7,830 bases of DNA from CAYOYH01 sp964408165. Its GTDB lineage: Bacteria; Patescibacteriota; Saccharimonadia; Saccharimonadales; CAYOYH01. The notes under the pieces were generated by a model, which worked only from the letters and a program-made list of their open reading frames with translations, did not search any database and was not told where the DNA came from. Below are positions 1-7,046 of this stretch, one piece after another. The stretch's first letter is position 1. The number at the start of each line of letters is the position of its first letter. The position numbers and the translations under genes are program-made. The stretch is taken from contig CAYOYH010000033.1 in the NCBI GenBank assembly GCA_964408165.1, positions 1-7,830 on the forward strand, written 5' to 3'.

Positions 1-1007
1 TGATCTATTGCGACGTGAGTTCCTCTGTCGATCGCCTGATCTTCTGTCGAGCGACGTGATTTACAGGTACCGCTTTCTTCCAGCGGTGGAGGAGTCGGCG
101 GTGGAGGAGTCGGCGGTGGAGGAGTCGGCGGTGGAGGAGTCGGCGGATCCAAGCAGGGGCCGACCTCTGCACCAGTAAGCGCCAAGAGCCATTGCCCAGT
201 ATGGATGTCCTTGACCCCCACCGATACCCTGGTCACGTTATCGCTTGATTTAATGTTTTCGGGAATCGCATACGGCAATCGGTTGGTGATGTCTATCCAC
301 CCACCAGTTGTTCTCGGTTCGCCTACTACTCGGATCCAAGCCCGCACCGGAGTGGCGTCTCCATCGGGATCACTGACTCTCCCAGTTATAGCTTCGCAGG
401 TAAGGTTGAAATTAAATTCTGGCGGACGGTTAGGCTTGTCATCAGTGTCAATAACCGGGTTACCGCAACTCAGCAGTACTGCGAAATAGGTTCCGTCGGT
501 TCTTTCTCCTTCGATTGCTCGGTAGGGGCCGCCATTCCATTCAGACAAATACCTTTCGTAGACGATGGTTGATGTGCCTGGTATAGGCACGGCAATTTCA
601 CTAGGAAAACCCTGCATGTGTCGCCCGGTAGCGCGGAGGTTACCACCTCTGTCACTGGCGCTGATTGTTACTTCGCGTGAGTTTCTTATGGAGTTTTCGT
701 CAATTTTGAAGTGGTCGAATATCTGCCTGATGTCGTTGTTGCCAGAGCCGTCGTTACCACTGAGGTATTTTTGCAGTAAATCCTCCTTGGAGGAAAATCC
801 GTTGTGAATAATATTATTGGGCCCAGCGGCGATGGCCGCCTCTGGAGGGCTAACAAACATGAAGCTTTGAGCCGTCATTGCCAGGGCTACGAAAATTAAG
901 CCGAACCGTCGAATAAACTCTTCTTGTTTGAGCCTGCGAGCATAGAATGAAACCTGGTTGGCTAGGCTGGGGCTGAATGGCAGGTTGGTGACTAGTTTTT
1001 TGAACAT
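1..1007 (-). CDS. Partial Saccharibacteria-type surface/secreted protein with proline-threonine stalk (C-terminus beyond window)
   Basis: The frame is open from the ATG at 1007 to the window edge: 335 complete codons and no stop, so the C-terminus is missing. Residues 1-35 are basic and carry FSPSL (11-15) and QVSFYARRLKQEE (18-30). One hydrophobic helix follows (about 36-52), then SPPEAA and a possible signal-peptidase site near AIA-AG (59-62), which suggests export or membrane anchoring. Residues 63-285 look like an extracellular domain, with CGNPV near 190 and an acidic DPDGD segment. Residues 288-308 are a PPTPP stalk, followed by a charged, cysteine-containing stretch. The N-terminal layout matches a family I recall from Saccharibacteria surface proteins of unknown function; this is memory, not a search. 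It is transcribed divergently from gyrB. Only a weak Shine-Dalgarno (TAGG, about 14 nt upstream of the ATG) is visible. A surface role is inferred; no catalytic motif is seen. Confidence 0.85.
   Translation of the reverse strand, partial: MFKKLVTNLPFSPSLANQVSFYARRLKQEEFIRRFGLIFVALAMTAQSFMFVSPPEAAIAAGPNNIIHNGFSSKEDLLQKYLSGNDGSGNNDIRQIFDHFKIDENSIRNSREVTISASDRGGNLRATGRHMQGFPSEIAVPIPGTSTIVYERYLSEWNGGPYRAIEGERTDGTYFAVLLSCGNPVIDTDDKPNRPPEFNFNLTCEAITGRVSDPDGDATPVRAWIRVVGEPRTTGGWIDITNRLPYAIPENIKSSDNVTRVSVGVKDIHTGQWLLALTGAEVGPCLDPPTPPPPTPPPPTPPPPTPPPLEESGTCKSRRSTEDQAIDRGTHVAID
84..143. repeat. Four perfect 15-bp tandem repeats encoding a PPTPP stalk
   Basis: The plus-strand unit CGGTGGAGGAGTCGG occurs four times without a mismatch, followed by the first three bases of a fifth copy. 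On the coding (minus) strand this gives repeated P-P-T-P-P at residues 288-308 of the surface protein. Proline-threonine stretches like this usually act as rigid extended spacers between an exported domain and its cell-wall or membrane anchor. Perfect identity, including at third codon positions, suggests recent expansion by replication slippage, so copy number may vary between strains. Confidence 0.95.
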
Positions 1008-1041
1008 TTTTACTTTTTAACCTATCGGCAATTTCATATGT

Positions 1042-1070
1042 ATTTAACCAAAAAACGCTAGCATTAGCAA
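1042..1070 (-). promoter_or_regulatory. Candidate sigma70 promoter of the divergent surface-protein gene
   Basis: Read on the minus strand, TTGCTA (1070-1065) and TTAAAT (1047-1042) are separated by exactly 17 bp. Each hexamer matches the sigma70 consensus at 4 of 6 positions. The predicted start is near 1035, giving a short leader of about 28 nt before the ATG at 1007. It is prediction from sequence only. Confidence 0.45.
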
Positions 1071-1112
1071 CTAGAGAATACTCGCACCCCAAGCTATGGC
1101 GTTTTGCTAGCG
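1056..1112. promoter_or_regulatory. 8-bp inverted repeat between divergent promoters (possible operator)
   Basis: CGCTAGCA (1056-1063) and TGCTAGCG (1105-1112) are perfect inverted copies with 41 bp between them, each containing the palindrome GCTAGC. The left arm falls in the -35/-10 spacer of the minus-strand candidate promoter. The right arm lies about 60 bp upstream of the gyrB candidate -35. Position and symmetry would suit a dimeric regulator bridging two sites, but short GCTAGC matches occur elsewhere in the window, so chance is possible. Confidence 0.3.
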
Positions 1113-1171
1113 AATCCGATACAATGGTTGTTGTTAGTTTTAAAGAGGCGCCGTTAGTGATTGTCTGAAAT

Positions 1172-1201
1172 TTGTCGATAATTCACGATGCGTTTAATAA
1201 T
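1172..1201 (+). promoter_or_regulatory. Candidate sigma70 promoter for gyrB-gyrA
   Basis: TTGTCG (1172-1177, 4 of 6 consensus) is followed after 18 bp by AATAAT (1196-1201, 5 of 6). The predicted start near 1208 gives a 5' leader of about 78 nt before the gyrB ATG. A second, weaker possibility is TACAAT at 1120-1125, which has only a poor -35. In many bacteria gyrase promoters respond to supercoiling; nothing here proves that. Confidence 0.4.
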
Positions 1202-1285
1202 AAAAATTCGAGCAAAGGGTGGCTCTGGCAAGTCTTAGGCTAAAGTTGCTGGTGCGAATAACTTACAGGGAGTATTGAACTGTCC

Positions 1286-3295
1286 ATGACTGGAAAAATA
1301 AAAGGGTACGATGCTGAGCAGATTCAAGTCCTCGAGGGGTTGGATCCGGTAAGAAAACGCCCGGGAATGTACATTGGCAGCACCGGCATTGACGGGTTGC
1401 ATCACCTGATTAAGGAGATCGCCGACAACTCCATCGACGAAGCCATAGCTGGTTTCGCCAAAAACATTACCGTTATTTTACAAAAAGACGGCGGAGTTAG
1501 AATCAGTGATGACGGGCGTGGTATACCGGTAGACAAGCATAAGAAAACCGGCAAGAGCGCGCTGGAGACGGTCATGACTATTCTGCACGCTGGTGGCAAG
1601 TTCGGCGACGGCGGCTACAAGGTTTCTGGTGGACTACATGGTGTTGGGCTCAGCGTGGTAAACGCACTTTCCACATACACAAAAGCCGAAGTTCATCGCA
1701 ACGGGAAAGTCTATGTTCAAGAATACAAAATAGGCGTGCCTACTGGACCAATCAAAATCACCGGCTCCACTAAAGACACCGGAACAACTATTACTTTTTA
1801 CCCAGACAGCAGTATTTTTGAAACATTAGAATTTGAGTACGAATGGGTTATAGATTATTTAAGACATCAGGCTTATCTGACTAAAGGCATCAAAAATACA
1901 GTTGTCGATGAGCGCACTGGTAAACAGTACAGCTTTTTCTTCGAGGGCGGAATCCAATCGTATGTTCGCCATCTGAACATCGGCAAAGAAGTCATTGGTG
2001 ACGAGACATTTTATGTAGAGAAGCAAGTAGATGAATCCATGGTCGAAATAGCCCTGCAGTATTCAGATTCTTTTGTCGAAACCATAAAGCCGTTCGCCAA
2101 TAACGTCTACAACCCCGGTGGCGGTATGCACATCACTGGTTTTCGCTCGGCTCTGACGCGGGTGATTAACGATTACGCCCGAAAAAACGGACTCCTCAAA
2201 GAAAAGGACGAAAACCTAACTGGCGAAGACACGCGCGAGGGTATCACCGCGATTATCTTGGTCAAACTTCCAGACCCGCAGTTTGAAGGGCAAACAAAAA
2301 ATAAGCTAGGCAACCCAGAAGTCAGAGGCTACGTAGAGCAGGTCATGACCGAATGGTTTTCGTACTACCTTGAAGAAAATCCGGCCATCGCTAAGAAAAT
2401 TATCGGCAAGGCAATCCTTTCATCGCAAGCTAGGAAGGCCGCCCGAGCCGCCCGGGACAACATTATCAGGAAAGGCGTTTTAGAGGGGACCTCGCTTCCT
2501 GGGAAACTTTCCGATTGCTCCAGCAAAGACCCAGCTATTTCCGAACTCTACATTGTAGAGGGCGACAGCGCCGGTGGCTCGGCGAAGACTGGACGCGACA
2601 GCAAAACTCAGGCGATTCTACCACTCAGAGGCAAGGTTTTGAATGTTGAACGAGCTCGCCTGGACAAAATGCTGGCCAACAATGAAATTATTTCCATGAT
2701 TAAAGCTCTGGGCGTTGGCATAGACGAGCAGTTCAACCCTAAAGGTCTGCGCTATGGTCGGATTATCATCATGACCGACGCCGATGTTGACGGTTCGCAC
2801 ATTCGGACCCTTCTTTTGACATTTTTCTTCCGGCACATGAGACCGCTATTGGATTGTGGGCATATTTATATTGCCCAACCGCCTTTTTACAAAGTAGTCG
2901 CTAATCGTAAGAAATACTATGCCTACAATGACGCCGAGAAAGACAAACTTATAGACAAATTGATCGAGGAGAAAAAGAAGCGCAAGGAAACCGACACTAA
3001 CGATGCCGGACCAGATGCCGCCGACATACCAATAGACGAAGGTGAAGGCGAAAAACAGCGCTACAAACAAGCCGGAGTTACCCTAGTCCAGCGCTACAAA
3101 GGTCTTGGCGAACAAGATGCCGACGAACTATGGGAGACCACCATGAACCCTGAAAACCGGGTACTGCTTAAAGTTTCCATAGAGGACGCTGAAAAGTCTG
3201 ATGCCATCTTCAATAAGCTGATGGGTACCGAAGTCGAGCTGAGGAAGAACTTTATCCAGACCCATGCAAAATACGTTAAAGATTTGGACATTTAG
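1286..3295 (+). CDS. gyrB: DNA gyrase subunit B (ATPase and TOPRIM subunit)
   Basis: ATP-binding subunit of DNA gyrase, which with GyrA introduces negative supercoils in the nucleoid. The 669 residues match the short Gram-positive-type GyrB (about 640) and lack the long insert of the 804-residue E. coli protein. The GHKL ATPase domain has PVRKRPGMYIGST (21-33), catalytic Glu44 and Mg-binding Asn48 in EIADNSIDEA, DDGRGIP (75-81) and the GGLHGVG lid (115-121). The QTK loop has Lys338. TOPRIM shows EGDSAGG (425-431), PLRGK (446-450) and the metal-binding DADVDG (498-503). The QRYKGLGEQ tail motif begins at 602. A charged linker at about 560-592 accounts for the extra length. The start is fixed by the conserved N-terminus; AGGGAG (1267-1272) lies 13 nt upstream, rather far for a Shine-Dalgarno. 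First gene of the operon, 9 bp before gyrA. GyrB rather than ParE rests on pairing with a GyrA-box-containing partner. Confidence 0.98.
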   Translation: MTGKIKGYDAEQIQVLEGLDPVRKRPGMYIGSTGIDGLHHLIKEIADNSIDEAIAGFAKNITVILQKDGGVRISDDGRGIPVDKHKKTGKSALETVMTILHAGGKFGDGGYKVSGGLHGVGLSVVNALSTYTKAEVHRNGKVYVQEYKIGVPTGPIKITGSTKDTGTTITFYPDSSIFETLEFEYEWVIDYLRHQAYLTKGIKNTVVDERTGKQYSFFFEGGIQSYVRHLNIGKEVIGDETFYVEKQVDESMVEIALQYSDSFVETIKPFANNVYNPGGGMHITGFRSALTRVINDYARKNGLLKEKDENLTGEDTREGITAIILVKLPDPQFEGQTKNKLGNPEVRGYVEQVMTEWFSYYLEENPAIAKKIIGKAILSSQARKAARAARDNIIRKGVLEGTSLPGKLSDCSSKDPAISELYIVEGDSAGGSAKTGRDSKTQAILPLRGKVLNVERARLDKMLANNEIISMIKALGVGIDEQFNPKGLRYGRIIIMTDADVDGSHIRTLLLTFFFRHMRPLLDCGHIYIAQPPFYKVVANRKKYYAYNDAEKDKLIDKLIEEKKKRKETDTNDAGPDAADIPIDEGEGEKQRYKQAGVTLVQRYKGLGEQDADELWETTMNPENRVLLKVSIEDAEKSDAIFNKLMGTEVELRKNFIQTHAKYVKDLDI

Positions 3296-3300
3296 GAAGG
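3294..3300 (+). promoter_or_regulatory. Strong Shine-Dalgarno of gyrA overlapping the gyrB stop
   Basis: AGGAAGG sits 4 nt before the gyrA ATG, and its first two bases are the last two of the gyrB TAG stop. A ribosome terminating on gyrB therefore covers the gyrA initiation site, which suggests translational coupling and equal subunit output. This site also decides the gyrA start, showing that the long N-terminal extension is translated. Confidence 0.85.
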
Positions 3301-3304
3301 CGCT

Positions 3305-5977
3305 ATGGCAGACAAAAAAGACAATAAACCAGAAGAAATAATTCCAGAGGGTGCATCTGAAGTTCAGGAGACTCAGCCAGAGGAAAATACTAACAACCAA
3401 GAGCAAACTAACAACCAAGAGCCGATTGTAGATAACGGCCCAGCTACCGGCATAGTGGTTGACGATAGTCAGTCGTCAGTAACCATTCGCACCATCGAAA
3501 ACGAAATGGAAGAAAGCTACCTGCAGTATTCAATGTCAGTCATTGTTGCTAGGGCGTTGCCAGATGTCAGAGATGGGCTCAAACCAGTACAGAGGAGAAT
3601 CTTGTATGTAATGGGTCTGAGCGGTCTTCGTTCAACTGCTAAATTCCGCAAATCAGCGACGGTTGTTGGTGATGTCATGGGTAGTTACCACCCGCACGGC
3701 GACAGCTCCATCTACGACACCATGGTACGCATGGCGCAGCCTTGGTCTATGCGCTACGAACTGGTTGACGGGCAGGGTAACTTTGGTTCGATGGATGGCG
3801 ACCCGCCAGCTGCTTACAGATACACTGAAGCCAGAATGACTAAGCCGGCCGAGGATATGCTGGCCGATATAGATAAAGATACTGTTGATTTTCGTCCGAA
3901 CTTCGACGATTCCAAACAGGAACCATCGGTTCTGCCGGCCAAACTGCCGAACCTGCTTTTGAACGGACAAATAGGTATTGCCGTTGGTATGGCGACCAAT
4001 ATCCCACCGCACAACCTAGGCGAACTAGTAGACGCTACTGTTGAGCTCATAGACAACGAAGACGCAACTTTAGACGACCTACTAAAACACGTCAAAGGAC
4101 CAGACTTTCCCACGGGCGGCATCGTTTACGGAGGCGAGCCGATGCGCGGTGCCTATGCTACAGGCCGCGGCGGGATTACTATTCGTTCGGTGGCTCAGAT
4201 TGAAGAGAATCCTTCAAAAAAAGATGCCTACAGGATAGTTGTCACCGAGATACCCTACGGAACCAACAAGGCTTCGTTGGTAGAAAAGATAGCAGACTTG
4301 GTCAAGGCCAAGAGGATTATCGGCATTAGCGATCTGCGCGATGAAAGCGCCAGAGGCGCAGTCAAGATTGTGATTGACCTCAGGAGGGACGCCTATCCAA
4401 AGAAAATTCTAAATCAGCTTTTCAAATTATCCCCTCTGCAGACATCGCTTCACTACAACATGCTAGCTCTGATTGACGGTATTCAGCCACGGGTGCTAGG
4501 GCTAGAGGACATCTTGAAAGAGTACTTAAAACACCGCAAGAAAGTAGTTCGTCGCCGAACAGAATTTGAGCTAAAAAAGGCGCAAGCACGGGCGCATATT
4601 CTGGAAGGGCTAACACTAGCGCTGGATCACATCGACGAAGTAATCAGGACCATTAGAGCCAGTAAAACACCCGAAGAGGCTCAAAAGAATTTAATAAAGA
4701 AATTCAAACTCAGCGAGATACAGGCCAAGGCCATTTTGGCGATGCAACTCCGAACGCTGGCCGGTCTTGAGAGGAAAAAGATTGAGGACGAGCTTAGTGA
4801 ATTGATGAAATTAATCACTGAGCTAAAAAAGATTCTCGGCGATGAAGAGATGATTATGTCCATCATCAAAGACGAACTACTGGAAGTGAAAGAGAAATTT
4901 GGCGACAAACGGCGTACCAAGATTATTAGCAAAGAACTCGGCAAAATGAGCGACGAAGATTTGATACCAAACGAACAAGTCGTTGTAACTCTCACAGCAG
5001 GCAACTACATCAAGAGATCGCTAGCCACAGAGTACCGCGCTCAGGGTAGGGGTGGTAAAGGCAAGCGAGGTATGATTACCAAGGAAGAGGACATTATTGA
5101 ACAGCTGGTTCTGGCAAACACTCATGACACGCTTCTTTTCTTCACTAACAAAGGACGGGTACTGAAGCTCAAGACCTATGAAGTGCCGTCAGTTGGCCTG
5201 AAAGCCAAGGGTGTTGCTATCGTAAACCTGCTTCAGTTGCAACCCGAGGAAGTAGTCAGCTCTATCATTAAGCTGAAAGAACACATCAAAGAGGGCGAAG
5301 GCTTCCTGTTCATGTGCACCCGAAAAGGCACGGTCAAGAAAACAGCCACAGAGAAGTATCAAAATATACGGACGTCAGGCATCATCTCTATCAATCTAGA
5401 CGATGGCGACGAGCTCAAATGGATTAGACAGACCGATGGAGAGGAGGAGATTATTATCTCTACCATGTTAGGCCAGTCTATAAGGTTCAAAGAAACAGAT
5501 GTCAGAGCCATGGGACGCTCTGCTAGAGGTGTGCGTGGCATACGCCTGCGCGAAGGCGATCAAGTTATCGGTATGAATGTTGCTCGAGCCGACGCTTTCA
5601 TATTTGTTATTAGCCAGTACGGCTATGGTAAGCGGACAAAGATTAATCAGTTCACTCCTCACAGAAGGGGTGGCGTTGGTATTAAGGCTGCGGTTGTCAA
5701 CAAGAAGACCGGTAACCTTATAGGTGTACGGTCGCTACAAAAAGGCGCAGACGAGGTCATAGTCATCTCCAAACAAGGCCAGGTGATACGGCTCAGCCTC
5801 AAAGATATTCCCGCTATCAGCAGAGCTACACAGGGCGTTAGAATCATGCGTCTGGCCAGTGGCGACAGCGTTGCATCTACTGGGCTAGTTCAGCAGCCTC
5901 CAGGCGATGACGAAGACAAGAAGAATGAACTCCAGCCACCTAAAAAAATCAAGAAAAAGATGGCGAAGAAAGAGTAG
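3305..5977 (+). CDS. gyrA: DNA gyrase subunit A (DNA cleavage and wrapping subunit)
   Basis: Breakage-reunion subunit of gyrase, 890 residues (E. coli 875). Residues 1-57 are an acidic, Gln/Asn-rich low-complexity extension not found in E. coli GyrA. The core begins at about 60 with ENEMEESYLQYSMSV. The winged-helix catalytic dyad is Arg172-Tyr173 in YRYTEAR. The quinolone region HGDSSIYD (131-138) keeps Ser134 and Asp138, equivalent to E. coli Ser83 and Asp87, so the common resistance changes are absent. A basic and helical coiled-coil arm spans about 405-520. The C-terminal pinwheel begins near 555 and carries the GyrA box QGRGGKG (580-586), which identifies gyrase rather than topoisomerase IV ParC; further blades show GRVLKL, GTVKKT, GQSIRF, GYGKRT and GQVIRL. 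The tail (870-890) is lysine-rich. It follows gyrB by 9 bp and precedes the PAP2-like gene by 9 bp. Confidence 0.98.
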   Translation: MADKKDNKPEEIIPEGASEVQETQPEENTNNQEQTNNQEPIVDNGPATGIVVDDSQSSVTIRTIENEMEESYLQYSMSVIVARALPDVRDGLKPVQRRILYVMGLSGLRSTAKFRKSATVVGDVMGSYHPHGDSSIYDTMVRMAQPWSMRYELVDGQGNFGSMDGDPPAAYRYTEARMTKPAEDMLADIDKDTVDFRPNFDDSKQEPSVLPAKLPNLLLNGQIGIAVGMATNIPPHNLGELVDATVELIDNEDATLDDLLKHVKGPDFPTGGIVYGGEPMRGAYATGRGGITIRSVAQIEENPSKKDAYRIVVTEIPYGTNKASLVEKIADLVKAKRIIGISDLRDESARGAVKIVIDLRRDAYPKKILNQLFKLSPLQTSLHYNMLALIDGIQPRVLGLEDILKEYLKHRKKVVRRRTEFELKKAQARAHILEGLTLALDHIDEVIRTIRASKTPEEAQKNLIKKFKLSEIQAKAILAMQLRTLAGLERKKIEDELSELMKLITELKKILGDEEMIMSIIKDELLEVKEKFGDKRRTKIISKELGKMSDEDLIPNEQVVVTLTAGNYIKRSLATEYRAQGRGGKGKRGMITKEEDIIEQLVLANTHDTLLFFTNKGRVLKLKTYEVPSVGLKAKGVAIVNLLQLQPEEVVSSIIKLKEHIKEGEGFLFMCTRKGTVKKTATEKYQNIRTSGIISINLDDGDELKWIRQTDGEEEIIISTMLGQSIRFKETDVRAMGRSARGVRGIRLREGDQVIGMNVARADAFIFVISQYGYGKRTKINQFTPHRRGGVGIKAAVVNKKTGNLIGVRSLQKGADEVIVISKQGQVIRLSLKDIPAISRATQGVRIMRLASGDSVASTGLVQQPPGDDEDKKNELQPPKKIKKKMAKKE
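3389..3424 (+). repeat. 18-bp tandem duplication within gyrA 5' end
   Basis: ACTAACAACCAAGAGC occurs at 3389-3404 and again at 3407-3422, an 18-bp period with the first 16 bases identical. In GyrA this gives two consecutive TNNQEQ/TNNQEP units in the N-terminal extension. The duplication is in frame and keeps the segment polar, consistent with a flexible tail under weak constraint. Confidence 0.9.
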
Positions 5978-5986
5978 GCTAGCCAC

Positions 5987-6844
5987 ATGAAAGAGCTTTT
6001 TTCCAACCCAGCAGTACTTGTTCCGGCGATAGCTTGGCTGGTGGCTCAGTTTTTGAAATTTGGCACCAAAGCTATCAAGGGCGATGTAAGTGCTAGGTAT
6101 TTCTTTAGATCTGGCAATATGCCTAGTGCCCATACGGCGGTGGTCGTAGCACTGCTGGTGACCGTAGCTTTTGTTGAAGGCACAGCCAGCACCCTCTTTG
6201 GCATAGCCCTGGTGTTGGCGATGGTGGTAGTCTATGATGCCGTAAATGTTCGCCGAGCTGTTGGTGAACAGGGGACACTGCTAGAGAGACTGCTTCAGCT
6301 GCAAAAAGACAGGATAAATAAAACCACGCCCAGGGGCGAAAAGATTGATTTTGTCAAAGTTCTGGGTCATACACCGCTAGAAGTGACTGCTGGTGCGGTC
6401 GTAGGCCTGGTAACCAGCCTACTGCTCATGCATAGCTACTGGTCAACTGGAGTGACGGATTATTTCTGGAATTATGGTGAGACCGAAAAGTCCATAGCCA
6501 GAATGTTGTTGGCGATTGTGGCATTACTAAGCCTAGCGGTCTATCTGGCTTTGAAAAGACAGAGATTCTACAAACTACCCTCTGCTAAGAAATTGGCAAA
6601 CAGGCTAGCCTATGGGTTGCTCGCTCCTTCCCTGTTAGGGCTTTTCTTCATATGGGCAAACGATGTAAATTTAACCATATTCGGGAGCAAACTAGCGCTC
6701 ATTATAGTAGTTTCTTTGATGGTTTTGGCATCAGTAACCCTTGTTGTGCCAGCTGGTAGTAATTTCTGGCATCAAAAAGACGGAGAGCTAGAGGAGCTTA
6801 AGCGAGCGAAGAAACAAAAAAGACTAAAGCGCCGTAAAAGATGA
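5987..6844 (+). CDS. Divergent PAP2-family (DUF212) membrane protein with extra C-terminal membrane domain
   Basis: Integral membrane protein of 285 residues. Residues 8-145 match the divergent PAP2/DUF212 family (the B. subtilis YuiD type, about 158 residues). Seen here are AWLVAQFLKF (16-25), RSGNMPSAHTA (41-51), YDAVNVRRAVGEQG (83-96) and LGHTPLEVTAGAVVG (126-140), with His49 and His128 kept. PAP2 relatives are lipid or nucleotide phosphatases, but DUF212 activity is not well established, so no substrate is claimed. The remainder adds hydrophobic segments at about 171-188, 206-224 and 232-256 and a very basic Lys/Arg tail (271-285), making it clearly longer than the typical family member. 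The ATG is 9 bp after the gyrA TAG, with a weak GTAGG Shine-Dalgarno overlapping that stop. Co-transcription with gyrBA is likely; no functional link to gyrase is evident. The stop is TGA. Confidence 0.85.
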   Translation: MKELFSNPAVLVPAIAWLVAQFLKFGTKAIKGDVSARYFFRSGNMPSAHTAVVVALLVTVAFVEGTASTLFGIALVLAMVVVYDAVNVRRAVGEQGTLLERLLQLQKDRINKTTPRGEKIDFVKVLGHTPLEVTAGAVVGLVTSLLLMHSYWSTGVTDYFWNYGETEKSIARMLLAIVALLSLAVYLALKRQRFYKLPSAKKLANRLAYGLLAPSLLGLFFIWANDVNLTIFGSKLALIIVVSLMVLASVTLVVPAGSNFWHQKDGELEELKRAKKQKRLKRRKR

Positions 6845-6990
6845 ATCTGCCGGAGTATTCCGTCGGGGCATCTTCTTAGCCTGCGCTGGTGCGTAAGCGA
6901 GCCACTCCATCGGAGCGGGGACACATATGTTGAGGTTTTTACAACAAACTAACGCGTACTGCAGTCCTTAAAGCTCGGCAAATAATCTTC
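6845..6990 (+). other. Non-coding stretch between the gyr operon and the rrn promoter
   Basis: No convincing gene, tRNA or strong terminator is visible here. Small imperfect hairpins can be drawn at 6851-6862 (CGGA/TCCG), at 6905-6915 (CTCC/GGAG, 3-nt loop) and at 6928-6946 (TGTTG/CAACA with a T-rich loop), none with a proper trailing T-tract. A 14-codon ATG frame from 6927 has no supporting Shine-Dalgarno. The last 10 bp (AAATAATCTT) before the -35 hexamer are AT-rich and could act as a weak UP element. Confidence 0.6.
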
Positions 6991-7019
6991 TTGACATCAC
7001 CGCTGACAATAGATAGAAT
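6991..7019 (+). promoter_or_regulatory. Near-consensus sigma70 promoter for the rRNA operon
   Basis: TTGACA (6991-6996, perfect) is followed by a 17-bp spacer and TAGAAT (7014-7019, 5 of 6). This is the best promoter in the window and lies about 370 bp upstream of 16S, in the same orientation. The predicted start is around 7025-7027, which coincides with the first base of the hairpin at 7026. Strong promoters of this form are expected for rRNA operons. A further TTGACG (7080) and TTGACA (7130) downstream lack partner -10 elements. Confidence 0.75.
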
Positions 7020-7025
7020 AGTTCC

Positions 7026-7046
7026 AGTCTCGTGGGAGACTTTTTT
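7026..7046 (+). terminator. Intrinsic-terminator-like hairpin at the predicted rrn start site
   Basis: AGTCTC (7026-7031) pairs perfectly with GAGACT (7036-7041) across a GTGG tetraloop, and six Ts (7041-7046) follow directly. For transcripts arriving from the gyr operon this is the only strong intrinsic terminator seen after the PAP2-like gene, about 180 nt past its stop. For transcripts starting at the rrn promoter it would be the extreme 5' end, too early to terminate efficiently, and might instead protect the 5' end. Confidence 0.6.

Noticed and set aside
84..143. CRISPR array
   Set aside because: The repeats are directly adjacent 15-mers with no spacers, and they encode PPTPP in frame.
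66..150. GGTACC (66-71) and GGATCC (145-150) flanking the repeats, suggesting vector or construct sequence
   Set aside because: GGATCC also occurs within the gene (332-337) and in gyrB, and the reading frame runs unbroken through both sites, so chance restriction sites are the simpler reading.
205..489. Plus-strand open frame of 94 codons
   Set aside because: It lies opposite the surface-protein gene, whose frame is open for 335 codons with a membrane helix and proline stalk. The plus-strand frame has no ribosome site or recognisable protein character.
850..1092. Minus-strand frame of 80 codons spanning the surface-protein start
   Set aside because: It overlaps the better-supported frame starting at 1007 in a different phase and would run through that gene's promoter.
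3423..3445. Quinolone-resistance or inactivating changes in gyrase
   Set aside because: The key GyrA positions Ser134 and Asp138, the catalytic tyrosine and the GyrB TOPRIM acidic residues are all intact; the odd gyrA 5' segment is an in-frame extension, not a lesion.
6842..6844. Recoded TGA (glycine) as in Gracilibacteria/SR1
   Set aside because: There are no in-frame TGA codons in gyrB, gyrA, the PAP2-like gene or the surface gene, and TGA ends the PAP2-like gene where its basic tail finishes. Reading through adds only unlike sequence.
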